Below are positions 24,073 through 37,890 of a DNA stretch of 64,000 nt, piece after piece. Below the pieces are notes generated by a model, which was given only the letters and a program-made list of their open reading frames with translations, was not told where the DNA came from and made no database searches. Source of the stretch: Bombus terrestris (taxonomy: Eukaryota; Arthropoda; Insecta; Hymenoptera; Apidae). The stretch spans positions 3,534,001-3,598,000 of the forward strand of contig NW_025963549.1 in NCBI RefSeq assembly GCF_910591885.1, read 5' to 3'. Both the position numbers and the translations under genes were made by a program. The stretch's first letter is position 1. Every line of letters begins with the position of its first letter.

Positions 24073-27004
24073 TAGACTATAGTTTTCGAGCGAGCGAGCG
24101 AGGGACGCGTAAAGGTGTGTCACAGACCAACGGTTTGGCACATAGAGACATTGAAATATTCGCACCAGCCCGAGGAGCCGGAAGTCTTTATCGAACTGCG
24201 TACTGACAAAAGTTTACAGTTTACCAATAATTTTACATAAATAGTAATATTTCCACATAGTACAGTGCAACGTGTGGTCCGAAATCGCTGACAAAATTAG
24301 GCAAAGCAGGAGATATATGCAAGGCAATATAAGGTATATGTATAGCATGGAAATTGTAATCGTTGCTCGCTCGCTCCGCTTGCTCGTATAAATCTAGTCC
24401 GACCTCACAACCGATCCGACACGTTAGCAAATTTGAAATAAGTCGCCTCCTTATCGAATAACGAACGCAAGAGGGCTTGGTTTTAGGTTAGGCTATACTT
24501 TTCGAGCGAGCGCAGCGAGCGAGGGACGCGTAAAGGTGTGTCACAAACTAACGGCTTGGCACATAGGGACATTGAAATATTCGCACCAGCCCGAGGAACC
24601 GCAAGTCTTTATCGAATTGCGTACTGACAAAAGTTTACAGTTTATCAATAGTTTTACATAAATAGTAAAATTTCCATATAGTACAGTGCAACGTGTGCTC
24701 CGAAATCGCTGACAAAATTAGGCAAAGCAGGAAATATATGCAAGGCAATATAAGGTATATGGATAGCTCGGAAATTGTAATCGTTGCTCGCTCTCTCCGC
24801 TCGCACGTAAAAATCTAGCCCAACCTCACAACCGCTCCGACACGTTAGCAAATTCGAAATAAGTCGCCTTCTTATCGAATAGCGAACGCAAGAGGGATTG
24901 GTTTTAGGTTAGGCTATAGTTTTCGAGCGCAGCGAGCGAGGGACGCGTAAAGGTGTGTCACAAACTAACGGTTTGGCACATAGAGACGTTGAAATATTCG
25001 CACCAGCCCGAGGAGCCGGAAGTCTTTATCGAACTGCGTACTGACAAAAGTTTACAGTTTACCAATAGTTTTACATAAATAGTAATATTTCCACATAGTA
25101 CAGTGCAACGTGTGGTCCGAAATCGCTGACAAAATTAGGCAAAGCAGGAGATATATGCAAGGCAATATAAGGTATATGTATCGCATGGAAATTGTAATCG
25201 TTGCTCGCTCGCTCCGCTCGCTCGTATAAAACTAGTCCAACCTCACAACCGATCCGACACGTTAGCAAATTTGAAATAAGTCGCCTCCTTATCGCATAAC
25301 GAACGCAAGCGGGCTTGGTTTTAGGTTAGGCTATAGTTTTCGAGCGAGCGCAGCTAGCGAGGGACACGTAAAGGTGTGTCACAAACCAACGGCTTGGCAC
25401 ATAGGGACATTGAAATATTCGCACCAGCCCGAGGAGCCGGAAGTCTTTATCGAATTGGGTACTGACGAAAGTTTACAGTTTATCAATAGTTTTACATAAA
25501 TAGTAATATTTCCACATAGTACAGTGCAACACGTGGTCCGAAATCGCTGACAAAATTAGGCAATAACAGGAAATATATGCAAGGCAATATAAGGTACATG
25601 TATAGCTTGGAAGTTGTAATCGTTGCTCGCTCGCTCCGCTTGCTCGTATAAATCTAGTCCAACCTCACAACCGCTCCGACACGTTAGCAAATTCGAAATA
25701 AGTCGCCTTCTTATCGAATATCGAACGCAAGAGGGATTGGTTTTAGGTTAGGCTATAGTTTTCGAGCGCAGCGAGCGAGGGACGCGTAAAGGTGTGTCAC
25801 AAACTAACGGTTTGGCACATAGAGACGTTGAAATATTCGCACCAGCCCGAGGAGCCGGAAGTCTTTATCGAACTGCGTACTGACAAAAGTTTACAGTTTA
25901 CCAATAGTTTTACATAAATAGTAATATTTCCACATAGTACAGTGCAACGTGTGGTCCGAAATCGCTGACAAAATTAGGCAATAACAGGAAATATATGCAA
26001 GGCAATATAAGGTATATGTATAGCGTGGAAATTGTAATCGATGCTCGCTCGCTCCGCTCGCTCGTAAAAATCTAGTCCAACCTCACAACCGTTCAGACAC
26101 GTTAGCAAATTTGAAATAAGTCGCCTCCTTATCGAATAGCGAACGCAAGAGGGATTAGTTTTAGGTTAGACTATAGTTTTCGAGCAAGCGAGCGAGGGAC
26201 GCGTAAAGGTGTGTCACAGACCAACGGTTTGGCACATAGAGACATTGAAATATTCGCACCAGCCCGAGGAGCCGGAAGTCTTTATCGAACTGCGTACTGA
26301 CAAAAGTTTACAGTTTACCAATAGTTTTACATAAATAGTAATATTTCCACATAGTACAGTGCAACGTGTGGTCCGAAATCGCTGACAAAATTAGGTAAAG
26401 CAGGAGATATATGCAAGGCCACATAAGGTATATGTATAGCATGGAAATTTTTATCGTAGCTGACTCGCTCCGCTTGCTCGTATAAATCTAGTCCAACCTC
26501 ACAACCGCTCCGACACGTTAGCAAATTCGAAATAAGTCGCCTTCTTATCGAATATCGAACGCAAGAGGGATTGGTTTTAGGTTAGGCTATAGTTTTCGAG
26601 CGAGCGCAGCGAGCGAGGGACGCGTAAAGGTGTGTCACAAACCAACGGCTTGGCACATAGGGACATTGAAATGTTCGCTCCAGCCCGAGGAACCGCAAGT
26701 CTTTATCAAATTGCGTACTGACGAAAGTTTACAGTTTATCAATACCTTTACATAAATAGTAAAATTGCCATATAGTACAGTGCAACGTGTTGTCCGAAAT
26801 CGCTGACAAAATTAGGCAATAACAGGAAATATATGCAAGGCAATATAAGGTATATGTATAGCATGGAAATTGTAATCGTTGCTCGCTCGCTGCGCTTGCT
26901 CGTATAAATCTAGTCCAACCTCACAACCGTTCAGACACGTTAGCAAATTTGAAATAAGTCGCCTCCTTATCGAATAGCGAACGCAAGAGGGATTGGTTTT
27001 AGGT
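24073..27004 (+). repeat. 7-mer (2932-bp) higher-order repeat unit
   Basis: Starts are at 24073, 24489, 24910, 25327, 25749, 26167 and 26583. It is one unit shorter than the preceding 8-mer: 22395-23650 is replaced by 25749-26582, which resemble 18621-19454. The unit at 26583 matches 23651 through the rare gaaatgttcgctcc and aaaattgccatatag words. Confidence 0.88.
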
Positions 27005-29097
27005 TAGACTATAGTTTTCGAGCGAGCGAGCGAGGGACGCGTAAAGGTGTGTCACAGACCAACGGTTTGGCACATAGAGACATTGAAATATTCGCACCAG
27101 CCCGAGGAGCCGGAAGTCTTTATCGAACTGCGTACTGACAAAAGTTTACAGTTTACCAATAATTTTACATAAATAGTAATATTTCCACATAGTACAGTGC
27201 AACGTGTGGTCCGAAATCGCTGACAAAATTAGGCAAAGCAGGAAATATATGCAAGGCAATATAAGGTATATGTATAGCATGGAAATTGTAATCGTTGCTC
27301 GCTCGCTCCGCTTGCTCGTATAAATCTAGTCCGACCTCACAACCGATCCGACACGTTAGCAAATTTGAAATAAGTCGCCTCCTTATCGAATAACGAACGC
27401 AAGAGGGCTTGGTTTTAGGTTAGGCTATACTTTTCGAGCGAGCGCAGCGAGCGAGGGACGCGTAAAGGTGTGTCACAAACTAACGGCTTGGCACATAGGG
27501 ACATTGAAATATTCGCACCAGCCCGAGGAACCGCAAGTCTTTATCGAATTGCGTACTGACAAAAGTTTACAGTTTATCAATAGTTTTACATAAATAGTAA
27601 AATTTCCATATAGTACAGTGCAACGTGTGCTCCGAAATCGCTGACAAAATTAGGCAAAGCAGGAAATATATGCAAGGCAATATAAGGTATATGGATAGCT
27701 CGGAAATTGTAATCGTTGCTCGCTCTCTCCGCTCGCACGTAAAAATCTAGCCCAACCTCACAACCGCTCCGACACGTTAGCAAATTCGAAATAAGTCGCC
27801 TTCTTATCGAATATCGAACGCAAGAGGGATTGGTTTTAGGTTAGGCTATAGTTTTCGAGCGCAGCGAGCGAGGGACGCGTAAAGGTGTGTCACAAACTAA
27901 CGGTTTGGCACATAGAGACGTTGAAATATTCGCACCAGCCCGAGGAGCCGGAAGTCTTTATCGAACTGCGTACTGACAAAAGTTTACAGTTTACCAATAG
28001 TTTTACATAAATAGTAATATTTCCACATAGTACAGTGCAACGTGTGGTCCGAAATCGCTGACAAAATTAGGCAAAGCAGGAGATATATGCAAGGCAATAT
28101 AAGGTATATGTATCGCATGGAAATTGTAATCGTTGCTCGCTCGCTCCGCTCGCTCGTATAAATCTAGTCCAACCTCACAACCGATCCGACACGTTAGCAA
28201 ATTTGAAATAAGTCGCCTCCTTATCGCATAACGAACGCAAGCGGGCTTGGTTTTAGATTAGGCTATAGTTTTCGAGCGAGCGCAGCTAGCGAGGGACACG
28301 TAAAGGTGTGTCACAAACCAACGGCTTGGCACATAGGGACATTGAAATATTCGCACCAGCCCGAGGAGCCGGAAGTCTTTATCGAATTGGGTACTGACGA
28401 AAGTTTACAGTTTATCAATAGTTTTACATAAATAGTAATATTTCCACATAGTACAGTGCAACACGTGGTCCGAAATCGCTGACAAAATTAGGCAATAACA
28501 GGAAATATATGCAAGGCAATATAAGGTACATGTATAGCTTGGAAGTTGTAATCGTTGCTCGCTCGCTCCGCTCGCTCGTAAGAATCTAGTCCAACCTCAC
28601 AACCGCTCCGACACGTTAGCAAATTCGAAATAAGTCGCCTTCTTATCGAATAGCGAACGCAAGAGGGATTGGTTTTAGGTTAGGCTATAGTTTTCGAGCG
28701 CAGCGAGCGAGGGACGCGTAAAGGTGTGTCACAAACCAACGGTTTGGCACATAGAGACATTGAAATATTCGCACCAGCCCGAGGAGCCGGAAGTCTTTAT
28801 CGAACTGCGTACTGACAAAAGTTTACAGTTTACCAATAGTTTTACATAAATAGTAATATTTCCACATAGTACAGTGCAACGTGTGGTCCGAAATCGCTGA
28901 CAAAATTAGGCAAAGCAGGAGATATATGCAAGGCAATATAAGGTATATGTATAGCATGGAAATTGTAATCGTTGCTCGCTCGCTCCGCTTGCTCGTATAA
29001 ATCTAGTCCAACCTCACAACCGATCCGACACGTTAGCAAATTTGAAATAAGTCGCCTCCTTATCGAATAACGAACGCAAGAGGGCTTGGTTTTAGGT
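27005..29097 (+). repeat. Third, partial copy of the 7/8-mer repeat
   Basis: Starts are at 27005, 27421, 27842, 28259 and 28681. The first four match 24073-25748 (offset 2932) and 20719-22394. The fifth follows the 8-mer order (like 22395), not the 7-mer order. The boundary before 28259 is altered to tagattaggc. Confidence 0.88.
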
Positions 29098-30354
29098 TAG
29101 GCTATAGTTTTCGAGCGAGCGGAGCTAGCGAGGGACGCGTAAAGGTGTGTCACAAACCAACGGCTTGGCACATAGGGACATTGAAATATTCGCACCAGCC
29201 CGAGGAGCCGGAAGTCTTTATCGAATTGGGTACTGACGAAAGTTTACAGTTTATCAATAGTTTTACATAAATAGTAATATTTCCACATAGTACAGTGCAA
29301 CACGTGGTCCGAAATCGCTGACAAAATTAGGCAATAACAGGAAATATATGCAAGGCAATATAAGGTACATGTATAGCTCGGAAATTGTAATCGTTGCTCG
29401 CTCGCTCCGCTCGCGCGTAAAAATCTAGCCCAACCTCACAACCGCTCCGACACGTTAGCAAATTCGAAATAAGTCGCCTTCTTATCGAATAACGAACGCA
29501 AGAGGGATTGGTTTTAGGTTAGGCTATAGTTTTCGAGCGCAGAGAGCGAGGGACGCGTAAAGGTGTGTCACAAACCAACGGTTTGGCACATAGAGACATT
29601 GAAATATTCGCACCAGCCCGAGGAGCCGGAAGTCTTTATCGAACTGCGTACTGACAAAAGTTTACAGTTTACCAATAGTTTTACATAAATAGTAATATTT
29701 CCACATAGTACAGTGCAACGTGTGGTCCGAAATCGCTGAAAAAATTAGGCAATAACAGGAAATATATGCAAGGCAATATAAGGTACATGTATAGCGTGGA
29801 AATTGTAATCGATGCTCGCTCGCTCCGCTCGCTCGTAAAAATCTAGTCCAACCTCACAACCGTTCAGACACGTTAGCAAATTTGAAATAAGTCGCCTCCG
29901 TATCGAATAGCGAACGCAAGAGGGATTGGTTTTAGGTTAGACTATAGTTTTCGAGCAAGCGAGCGAGGGACGCGTAAAGGTGTGTCACAGACCAACGGTT
30001 TGGCACATAGAGACATTGAAATATTCGCACCAGCCCGAGGAGCCGGAAGTCTTTATCGAACTGCGTACTGACAAAAGTTTACAGTTTACCAATAGTTTTA
30101 CATAAATAGTAATATTTCCACATAGTACAGTGCAACGTGTGGTCCGAAATCGCTGACAAAATTAGGCAATAACAGGAAAAATATGCAAGGCTACATAAGG
30201 TATATGTATAGCATGGAAATTTTTATCGTAGCTGACTCGCTCCGCTCGCTCGTATAAATCTAGTCCAACCTCACAACCGATCCGACACGTGGGCAAATTT
30301 GAAATAAGTCGCCTCCTTATCGCATAACGAATGCAAGCGGGCTTGGTTTTAGGT
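29098..30354 (+). repeat. Satellite units 71-73
   Basis: Starts are at 29098, 29520 and 29938. The first begins like 22812 (gcggagctagcg) and then takes on an acacgtgg/agctcgg right half. The second carries gctgaaaaaattagg, shared with 31613 and 34959. The third carries gagcaagcgagcgag, ggaaaaatatgc and cacgtgggcaaa, shared with 33284, 35377 and 37052. From here to about 39980 every unit has the longer caataacagg form or a point variant of it. Confidence 0.85.
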
Positions 30355-33300
30355 TAGGCTATAGTATTCGAGCGAGCGCAGCTAGCGAGGGACGCGTAAA
30401 GGTGTGTCACAAACCAACGGCATGGCACATAGGGACATTGAAATATTCGCACCAGCCCGAGGAGCCGGAAGTCTTTATCGAATTGGGTACTGACGAAAGT
30501 TTACAGTTTATCAATAGTTTTACATAAATAGTAATATTTCCACATAGTACAGTGCAACACGTGGTCCGAAATCGCTGACAAAATTAGGCAATAACAGGAA
30601 ATATATGCAAGGCAATATAAGGTATATGGATAGCTCGGAAATTGTAATCGTTGCTCGCTCGCTCCGCTCGCGCGTAAAAATCTAGCCCAACCTCACAACC
30701 GCTCCGACACGTTAGCAAATTCGAAATAAGTCGCCTTCTTATCGAATAACGAACGCAAGAGGGATTGGTTTTAGGTTAGGCTATAGTTTTCGAGCGCAGC
30801 GAGCGAGGGACGCGTAAAGGTGTGTCACAAACCAACGGTTTGGCACATAGAGACATTGAAATATTCGCACCAGCCCGAGGAGCCGGAAGTCTTTATCGAA
30901 ATGCGTACTGACAAAAGTTTACAGTTTACCAATAGTTTTACATAAATAGTAATATTTCCACATAGTACAGTGCAACGTGTGGTCCGAAATCGCTGACAAA
31001 ATTAGGCAATAACAGGAAATATATGCAAGGCAATATAAGGTATATGTATAGCGTGGAAATTGTAATCGATGCTCGCTCGCTCCGCTCGCTCGTAAAAATC
31101 TAGTCCAACCTCACAACCGTTCCGACACGTTAGCAAATTTGAAATAAGTCGCCTCATTATCGAATAACGAACGCAAGAGGGATTGGTTTTAGGTTAGGCT
31201 ATAGTTTTCGAGCGCAGCGAGCGAGGGACGCGTAAAGGTGTGTCACAAACCAACGGTTTGGCACATAGGGACATTCAAATATTCGCACCAGCCCGAGGAG
31301 CCGGAAGTCCTTATCGAATTGGGTACTGACAAAAGTTTACAGTTTATCAATAGTTTTACATAAATAATAATATTTCCACATAGTACAGTGCAACACGTGG
31401 TCCGAAATCGCTGACAAAATTAGGCAATAACAGGAAATATATGCAAGGCAATATAAGGTACATGTATAGCTCGGAAATTGTAATCGTTGCTCGCTCGCTC
31501 CGCTCGCGCGTAAAAATCTAGCCCAACCTCACAACCGCTCCGACACGTTAGCAAATTCGAAATAAGTCGCCTGCTTATCGAATAACGAACGCAAGAGGGA
31601 TTGGTTTTAGGTTAGGCTATAGTTTTCGAGCGCAGCGAGCGAGGGACGCGTAAAGGTGTGTCACAAACCAACGGTTTGGCACATAGAGACATTGAAATAT
31701 TCGCACCAGCCCGAGGAGCCGGAAGTCTTTATCGAACTGCGTACTGACAAAAGTTTACAGTTTACCAATAGTTTTACATAAATAGTAATATTTCCACATA
31801 GTACAGTGCAACGTGTGGTCCGAAATCGCTGAAAAAATTAGGCAATAACAGGAAATATATGCAAGGCAATATAAGGTACATGTATAGCGTGGAAATTGTA
31901 ATCGATGCTCGCTCGCTCCGCTCGCTCGTAAAAATCTAGTCCAACCTCACAACCGTTCAGACACGTTAGCAAATTTGAAATAAGTCGCCTCCTTATCGAA
32001 TAGCGAACGCAAGAGGGATTGGTTTTAGGTTAGACTATAGTTTTCGAGCAAGCGAGCCAGGGACGCGTAAAGGTGTGTCACAGACCAACGGTTTGGCACA
32101 TAGAGACATTGAAATATTCGCACCAGCCCGAGGAGCCGGAAGTCTTTATCGAACTGCGTACTGACAAAAGTTTACAGTTTACCAATAGTTTTACATAAAT
32201 AGTAATATTTCCACATAGTACAGTGCAACGTGTGGTCCGAAATCGCTGACAAAATTAGGCAATAACAGGAAATATATGCAAGGCAATATAAGGTATATGT
32301 ATAGCGTGGAAATTGTAATCGATGCTCGCTCGCTCCGCTCGCTCGTAAAAATCTAGTCCAACCTCACAACCGTTCCGACACGTTAGCAAATTTGAAATAA
32401 GTCGCCTCATTATCGAATAACGAACGCAAGAGGGATTGGTTTTAGGTTAGGCTATAGTTTTCGAGCGCAGCGAGCGGGGGACGCGTAAAGGTGTGTCACA
32501 TACCAACGGTTTGGCACATAGAGACATTGAAATATTCGCACCAGCCCGAGGAGCCGGAAGTCTTTATCGAACTGCGTACTGACAAAAGTTTACAGTTTAC
32601 CAATAGTTTTACATAAATAGTAATATTTCCACATAGTACAGTGCAACGTGTGGTCCGAAATCGCTGACAAAATTAGGCAATAACAGGAAATATATGCAAG
32701 GCAATATAAGGTACATGTATAGCTTGGAAGTTGTAATCGTTGCTCGCTCGCTCCGCTCGCTCGTAAGAATCTAGTCCAACCTCACAACCGCTCCGACACA
32801 TTAGCAAATTCGAAATAAGTCGCCTTCTTATCGAATAGCGAATGCAAGAGGGATTGGTTTTAGGTTAGGCTATAGTTTTCGAGCGCAGCGAGCGAGGGAC
32901 GCGTAAAGGTGTGTCACAAACCAACGGTGTGGCACATAGGGACATTCAAATATTCGCACCAGCCCGAGGAGCCGGAAGTCTTTATCGAACTGCGTACTGA
33001 CAAAAGTTTACAGTTTACCAATAGTTTTACATAAATAGTAATATTTCCACATAGTACAGTGCAACGTGTGGTCCGAAATCGCTGACAAAATTAGGCAATA
33101 ACAGGAAATATATGCAAGGCAATATAAGGTACATGTATAGCGTGGAAATAGTAATCGATGCTCGCTCGCTCCGCTCGCTCGTAAAAATCTAGTCCAACCT
33201 CACAACCGTTCAGACACGTTAGCAAATTTGAAATAAGTCGCCTCCTTATCGAATAGCGAACGCAAGAGGGATTGGTTTTAGGTTAGACTATAGTTTTCGA

Positions 33301-33700
33301 GCAAGCGAGCGAGGGACGCGTAAAGGTGTGTCACAGACCAACGGTTTGGCACATAGAGACATTGAAATATTCGCACCAGCCCGAGGTGCCGGAAGTCTTT
33401 ATCGAACTGCGTACTGGCAAAAGTTTACAGTTTACCAATAGTTTTACATAAATAGTAATATTTCCACATAGTACAGTGCAACGTGTGGTCCGAAATCGCT
33501 GACAAAATTAGGCAATAACAGGAAAAATATGCAAGGCCACATAAGGTACATGTATAGCATGGAAATTTTTATCGTAGCTGACTCGCTCCGCTCGCTCGTA
33601 TAAATCTAGTCCAACCTCACAACCGATCCGACACGTGGGCAAATTTGAAATAAGTCGCCTCCTTATCGCATAACGAACGCAAGCGGGCTTGGTTTTAGGT
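30355..33700 (+). repeat. 8-mer (3346-bp) higher-order repeat, left copy
   Basis: Starts are at 30355, 30777, 31195, 31613, 32031, 32448, 32866 and 33284. The first four and the left part of the fifth recur 3346 bp later. Markers are tagtattcg, cgaaatgcg, aaataataat, cctgcttatcg, gctgaaaaaatt and gagcaagcgagccagg. The units from 32448 on recur instead at 36216 and later (offset 3768, 9 units). Confidence 0.88.
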
Positions 33701-35376
33701 TAGGCTATAGTATTCGAGCGAGCGCAGCTAGCGAGGGACGCGTAAAGGTGTGTCACAAACCAACGGCTTGGCACATAGGGACATTGAAATATTCGCACCA
33801 GCCCGAGGAGCCGGAAGTCTTTATCGAATTGGGTACTGACGAAAGTTTACAGTTTATCAATAGTTTTACATAAATAGTAATATTTCCACATAGTACAATG
33901 CAACACGTGGTCCGAAATCGCTGACAAAATTAGGCAATAACAGGAAATATATGCAAGGCAATATAAGGTATATGGATAGCTCGGAAATTGTAATCGTTGC
34001 TCGCTCGCTCCGCTCGCGCGTAAAAATCTAGCCCAACCTCACAACCGCTCCGACACGTTAGCAAATTCGAAATAAGTCGCCTTCTTATCGAATAACGAAC
34101 GCAAGAGGGATTGGTTTTAGGTTAGGCTATAGTTTTCGAGCGCAGCGAGCGAGGGACGCGTAAAGGTGTGTCACAAACCAACGGTTTGGCACATAGAGAC
34201 ATTGAAATATTCGCACCAGCCCGAGGAGCCGGAAGTCTTTATCGAAATGCGTACTGACAAAAGTTTACAGTTTACCAATAGTTTTACATAAATAGTAATA
34301 TTTCCACATAGTACAGTGCAACGTGTGGTCCGAAATCGCTGACAAAATTAGGCAATAACAGGAAATATATGCAAGGCAATATAAGGTATATGTATAGCGT
34401 GGAAATTGTAATCGATGCTCGCTCGCTCCGCTCGCTCGTAAAAATCTAGTCCAACCTCACAACCGTTCCGACACGTTAGCAAATTTGAAATAAGTCGCCT
34501 CATTATCGAATAACGAACGCAAGAGGGATTGGTTTTAGGTTAGGCTATAGTTTTCGAGCGCAGCGAGCGAGGGACGCGTAAAGGTGTGTCACAAACCAAC
34601 GGTTTGGCACATAGGGACATTCAAATATTCGCACCAGCCCGAGGAGCCGGAAGTCCTTATCGAATTGGGTACTGACGAAAGTTTACAGTTTATCAATAGT
34701 TTTACATAAATAATAATATTTCCACATAGTACAGTGCAACACGTGGTCCGAAATCGCTGACAAAATTAGGCAATAACAGGAAATATATGCAAGGCAATAT
34801 AAGGTACATGTATAGCTCGGAAATTGTAATCGTTGCTCGCTCGCTCCGCTCGCGCGTAAAAATCTAGCCCAACCTCACAACCGCTCCGACACGTTAGCAA
34901 ATTCGAAATAAGTCGCCTGCTTATCGAATAACGAACGCAAGAGGGATTGGTTTTAGGTTAGGCTATAGTTTTCGAGCGCAGCGAGCGAGGGACGCGTAAA
35001 GGTGTGTCACAAACCAACGGTTTGGCACATAGAGACATTGAAATATTCGCACCAGCCCGAGGAGCCGGAAGTCTTTATCGAACTGCGTACTGACAAAAGT
35101 TTACAGTTTACCAATAGTTTTACATAAATAGTAATATTTCCACATAGTACAGTGCAACGTGTGGTCCGAAATCGCTGAAAAAATTAGGCAATAACAGGAA
35201 ATATATGCAAGGCAATATAAGGTACATGTATAGCGTGGAAATTGTAATCGATGCTCGCTCGCTCCGCTCGCTCGTAAAAATCTAGTCCAACCTCACAACC
35301 GTTCAGACACGTTAGCAAATTTGAAATAAGTCGCCTCCTTATCGAATAGCGAACGCAAGAGGGATTGGTTTTAGGT
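33701..35376 (+). repeat. 8-mer (3346-bp) higher-order repeat, right copy
   Basis: Starts are at 33701, 34123, 34541 and 34959, matching 30355-32030 unit for unit. The match continues into the left part of the unit at 35377 (agcgagccagg) and then changes partner. Confidence 0.88.
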
Positions 35377-37890
35377 TAGACTATAGTTTTCGAGCAAGCG
35401 AGCCAGGGACGCGTAAAGGTGTGTCACAGACCAACGGTTTGGCACATAGAGACATTGAAATATTCGCACCAGCCCGAGGAGCCGGAAGTCTTTATCGAAC
35501 TGCGTACTGACAAAAGTTTACAGTTTACCAATAGTTTTACATAAATAGTAATATTTCCACATAGTACAGTGCAACGTGTGGTCCGAAATCGCTGACAAAA
35601 TTAGGCAATAACAGGAAAAATATGCAAGGCTACATAAGGTATATGTATAGCATGGAAATTTTTATCGTAGCTGACTCGCTCCGCTCGCTCGTATAAATCT
35701 AGTCCAACCTCACAACCGATCCGACACGTGGGCAAATTTGAAATAAGTCGCCTCCTTATCGCATAACGAATGCAAGCGGGCTTGGTTTTAGGTTAGGCTA
35801 TAGTATTCGAGCGAGCGCAGCTAGCGAGGGACGCGTAAAGGTGTGTCACAAACCAACGGCATGGCACATAGGGACATTGAAATATTCGCACCAGCCCGAG
35901 GAGCCGGAAGTCTTTATCGAATTGGGTACTGACGAAAGTTTACAGTTTATCAATAGTTTTACATAAATAGTAATATTTCCACATAGTACAGTGCAACACG
36001 TGGTCCGAAATCGCTGACAAAATTAGGCAATAACAGGAAATATATGCAAGGCAATATAAGGTATATGTATAGCGTGGAAATTGTAATCGATGCTCGCTCG
36101 CTCCGCTCGCTCGTAAAAATCTAGTCCAACCTCACAACCGTTCCGACACGTTAGCAAATTTGAAATAAGTCGCCTCATTATCGAATAACGAACGCAAGAG
36201 GGATTGGTTTTAGGTTAGGCTATAGTTTTCGAGCGCAGCGAGCGAGGGACGCGTAAAGGTGTGTCACATACCAACGGTTTGGCACATAGAGACATTGAAA
36301 TATTCGCACCAGCCCGAGGAGCCGGAAGTCTTTATCGAACTGCGTACTGACAAAAGCTTACAGTTTACCAATAGTTTTACATAAATAGTAATATTTCCAC
36401 ATAGTACAGTGCAACGTGTGGTCCGAAATCGCTGACAAAATTAGGCAATAACAGGAAATATATGCAAGGCAATATAAGGTACATGTATAGCTTGGAAGTT
36501 GTAATCGTTGCTCGCTCGCTCCGCTCGCTCGTAAGAATCTAGTCCAACCTCACAACCGCTCCGACACATTAGCAAATTCGAAATAAGTCGCCTTCTTATC
36601 GAATAGCGAATGCAAGAGGGATTGGTTTTAGGTTAGGCTATAGTTTTCGAGCGCAGCGAGCGAGGGACGCGTAAAGGTGTGTCACAAACCAACGGTTTGG
36701 CACATAGGGACATTCAAATATTCGCACCAGCCCGAGGAGCCGGAAGTCTTTATCGAACTGCGTACTGACAAAAGTTTACAGTTTACCAATAGTTTTACAT
36801 AAATAGTAATATTTCCACATAGTACAGTGCAACGTGTGGTCCGAAATCGCTGACAAAATTAGGCAATAACAGGAAATATATGCAAGGCAATATAAGGTAC
36901 ATGTATAGCGTGGAAATTGTAATCGATGCTCGCTCGCTCCGCTCGCTCGTAAAAATCTAGTCCAACCTCACAACCGTTCAGACACGTTAGCAAATTTGAA
37001 ATAAGTCGCCTCCTTATCGAATAGCGAACGCAAGAGGGATTGGTTTTAGGTTAGACTATAGTTTTCGAGCAAGCGAGCGAGGGACGCGTAAAGGTGTGTC
37101 ACAGACCAACGGTTTGGCACATAGAGACATTGAAATATTCGCACCAGCCCGAGGAGCCGGAAGTCTTTATCGAACTGCGTACTGACAAAAGTTTACAGTT
37201 TACCAATAGTTTTACATAAATAGTAATATTTCCACATAGTACAGTGCAACGTGTGGTCCGAAATCGCTGACAAAATTAGGCAATAACAGGAAAAATATGC
37301 AAGGCCACATAAGGTACATGTATAGCATGGAAATTTTTATCGTAGCTGACTCGCTCCGCTCGCTCGTATAAATCTAGTCCAACCTCACAACCGATCCGAC
37401 ACGTGGGCAAATTTGAAATAAGTCGCCTCCTTATCGCATAACGAACGCAAGCGGGCTTGGTTTTAGGTTAGGCTATAGTATTCGAGCGAGCGCAGCTAGC
37501 GAGGGACGCGTAAAGGTGTGTCACAAACCAACGGCTTGGCACATAGGGACATTGAAATATTCGCACCAGCCCGAGGAGCCGGAAGTCTTTATCGAATTGG
37601 GTACTGACGAAAGTTTACAGTTTATCAATAGTTTTACATAAATAGTAATATTTCCACATAGTACAGTGCAACACGTGGTCCGAAATCGCTGACAAAATTA
37701 GGCAATAACAGGAAATATATGCAAGGCAATATAAGGTATATGGATAGCTCGGAAATTGTAATCGTTGCTCGCTCGCTCCGCTCGCGCGTAAAAATCTAGC
37801 CCAACCTCACAACCGCTCCGACACGTTAGCAAATTCGAAATAAGTCGCCTTCTTATCGAATAACGAACGCAAGAGGGATTGGTTTTAGGT
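35377..37890 (+). repeat. Mosaic block with 13-mer and 9-mer partners
   Basis: Starts are at 35377, 35794, 36216, 36634, 37052 and 37469. The right part of 35377 and left part of 35794 match 29938 and 30355 (offset 5439, 13 units; ggctacataagg, gaatgcaagcggg, ggcatggcac). From the right part of 35794 onward the block matches 32031-34122 (offset 3768, 9 units; cataccaacgg, cgacacattagc, cacgtgggc). Both partner switches fall inside monomers. Confidence 0.85.
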
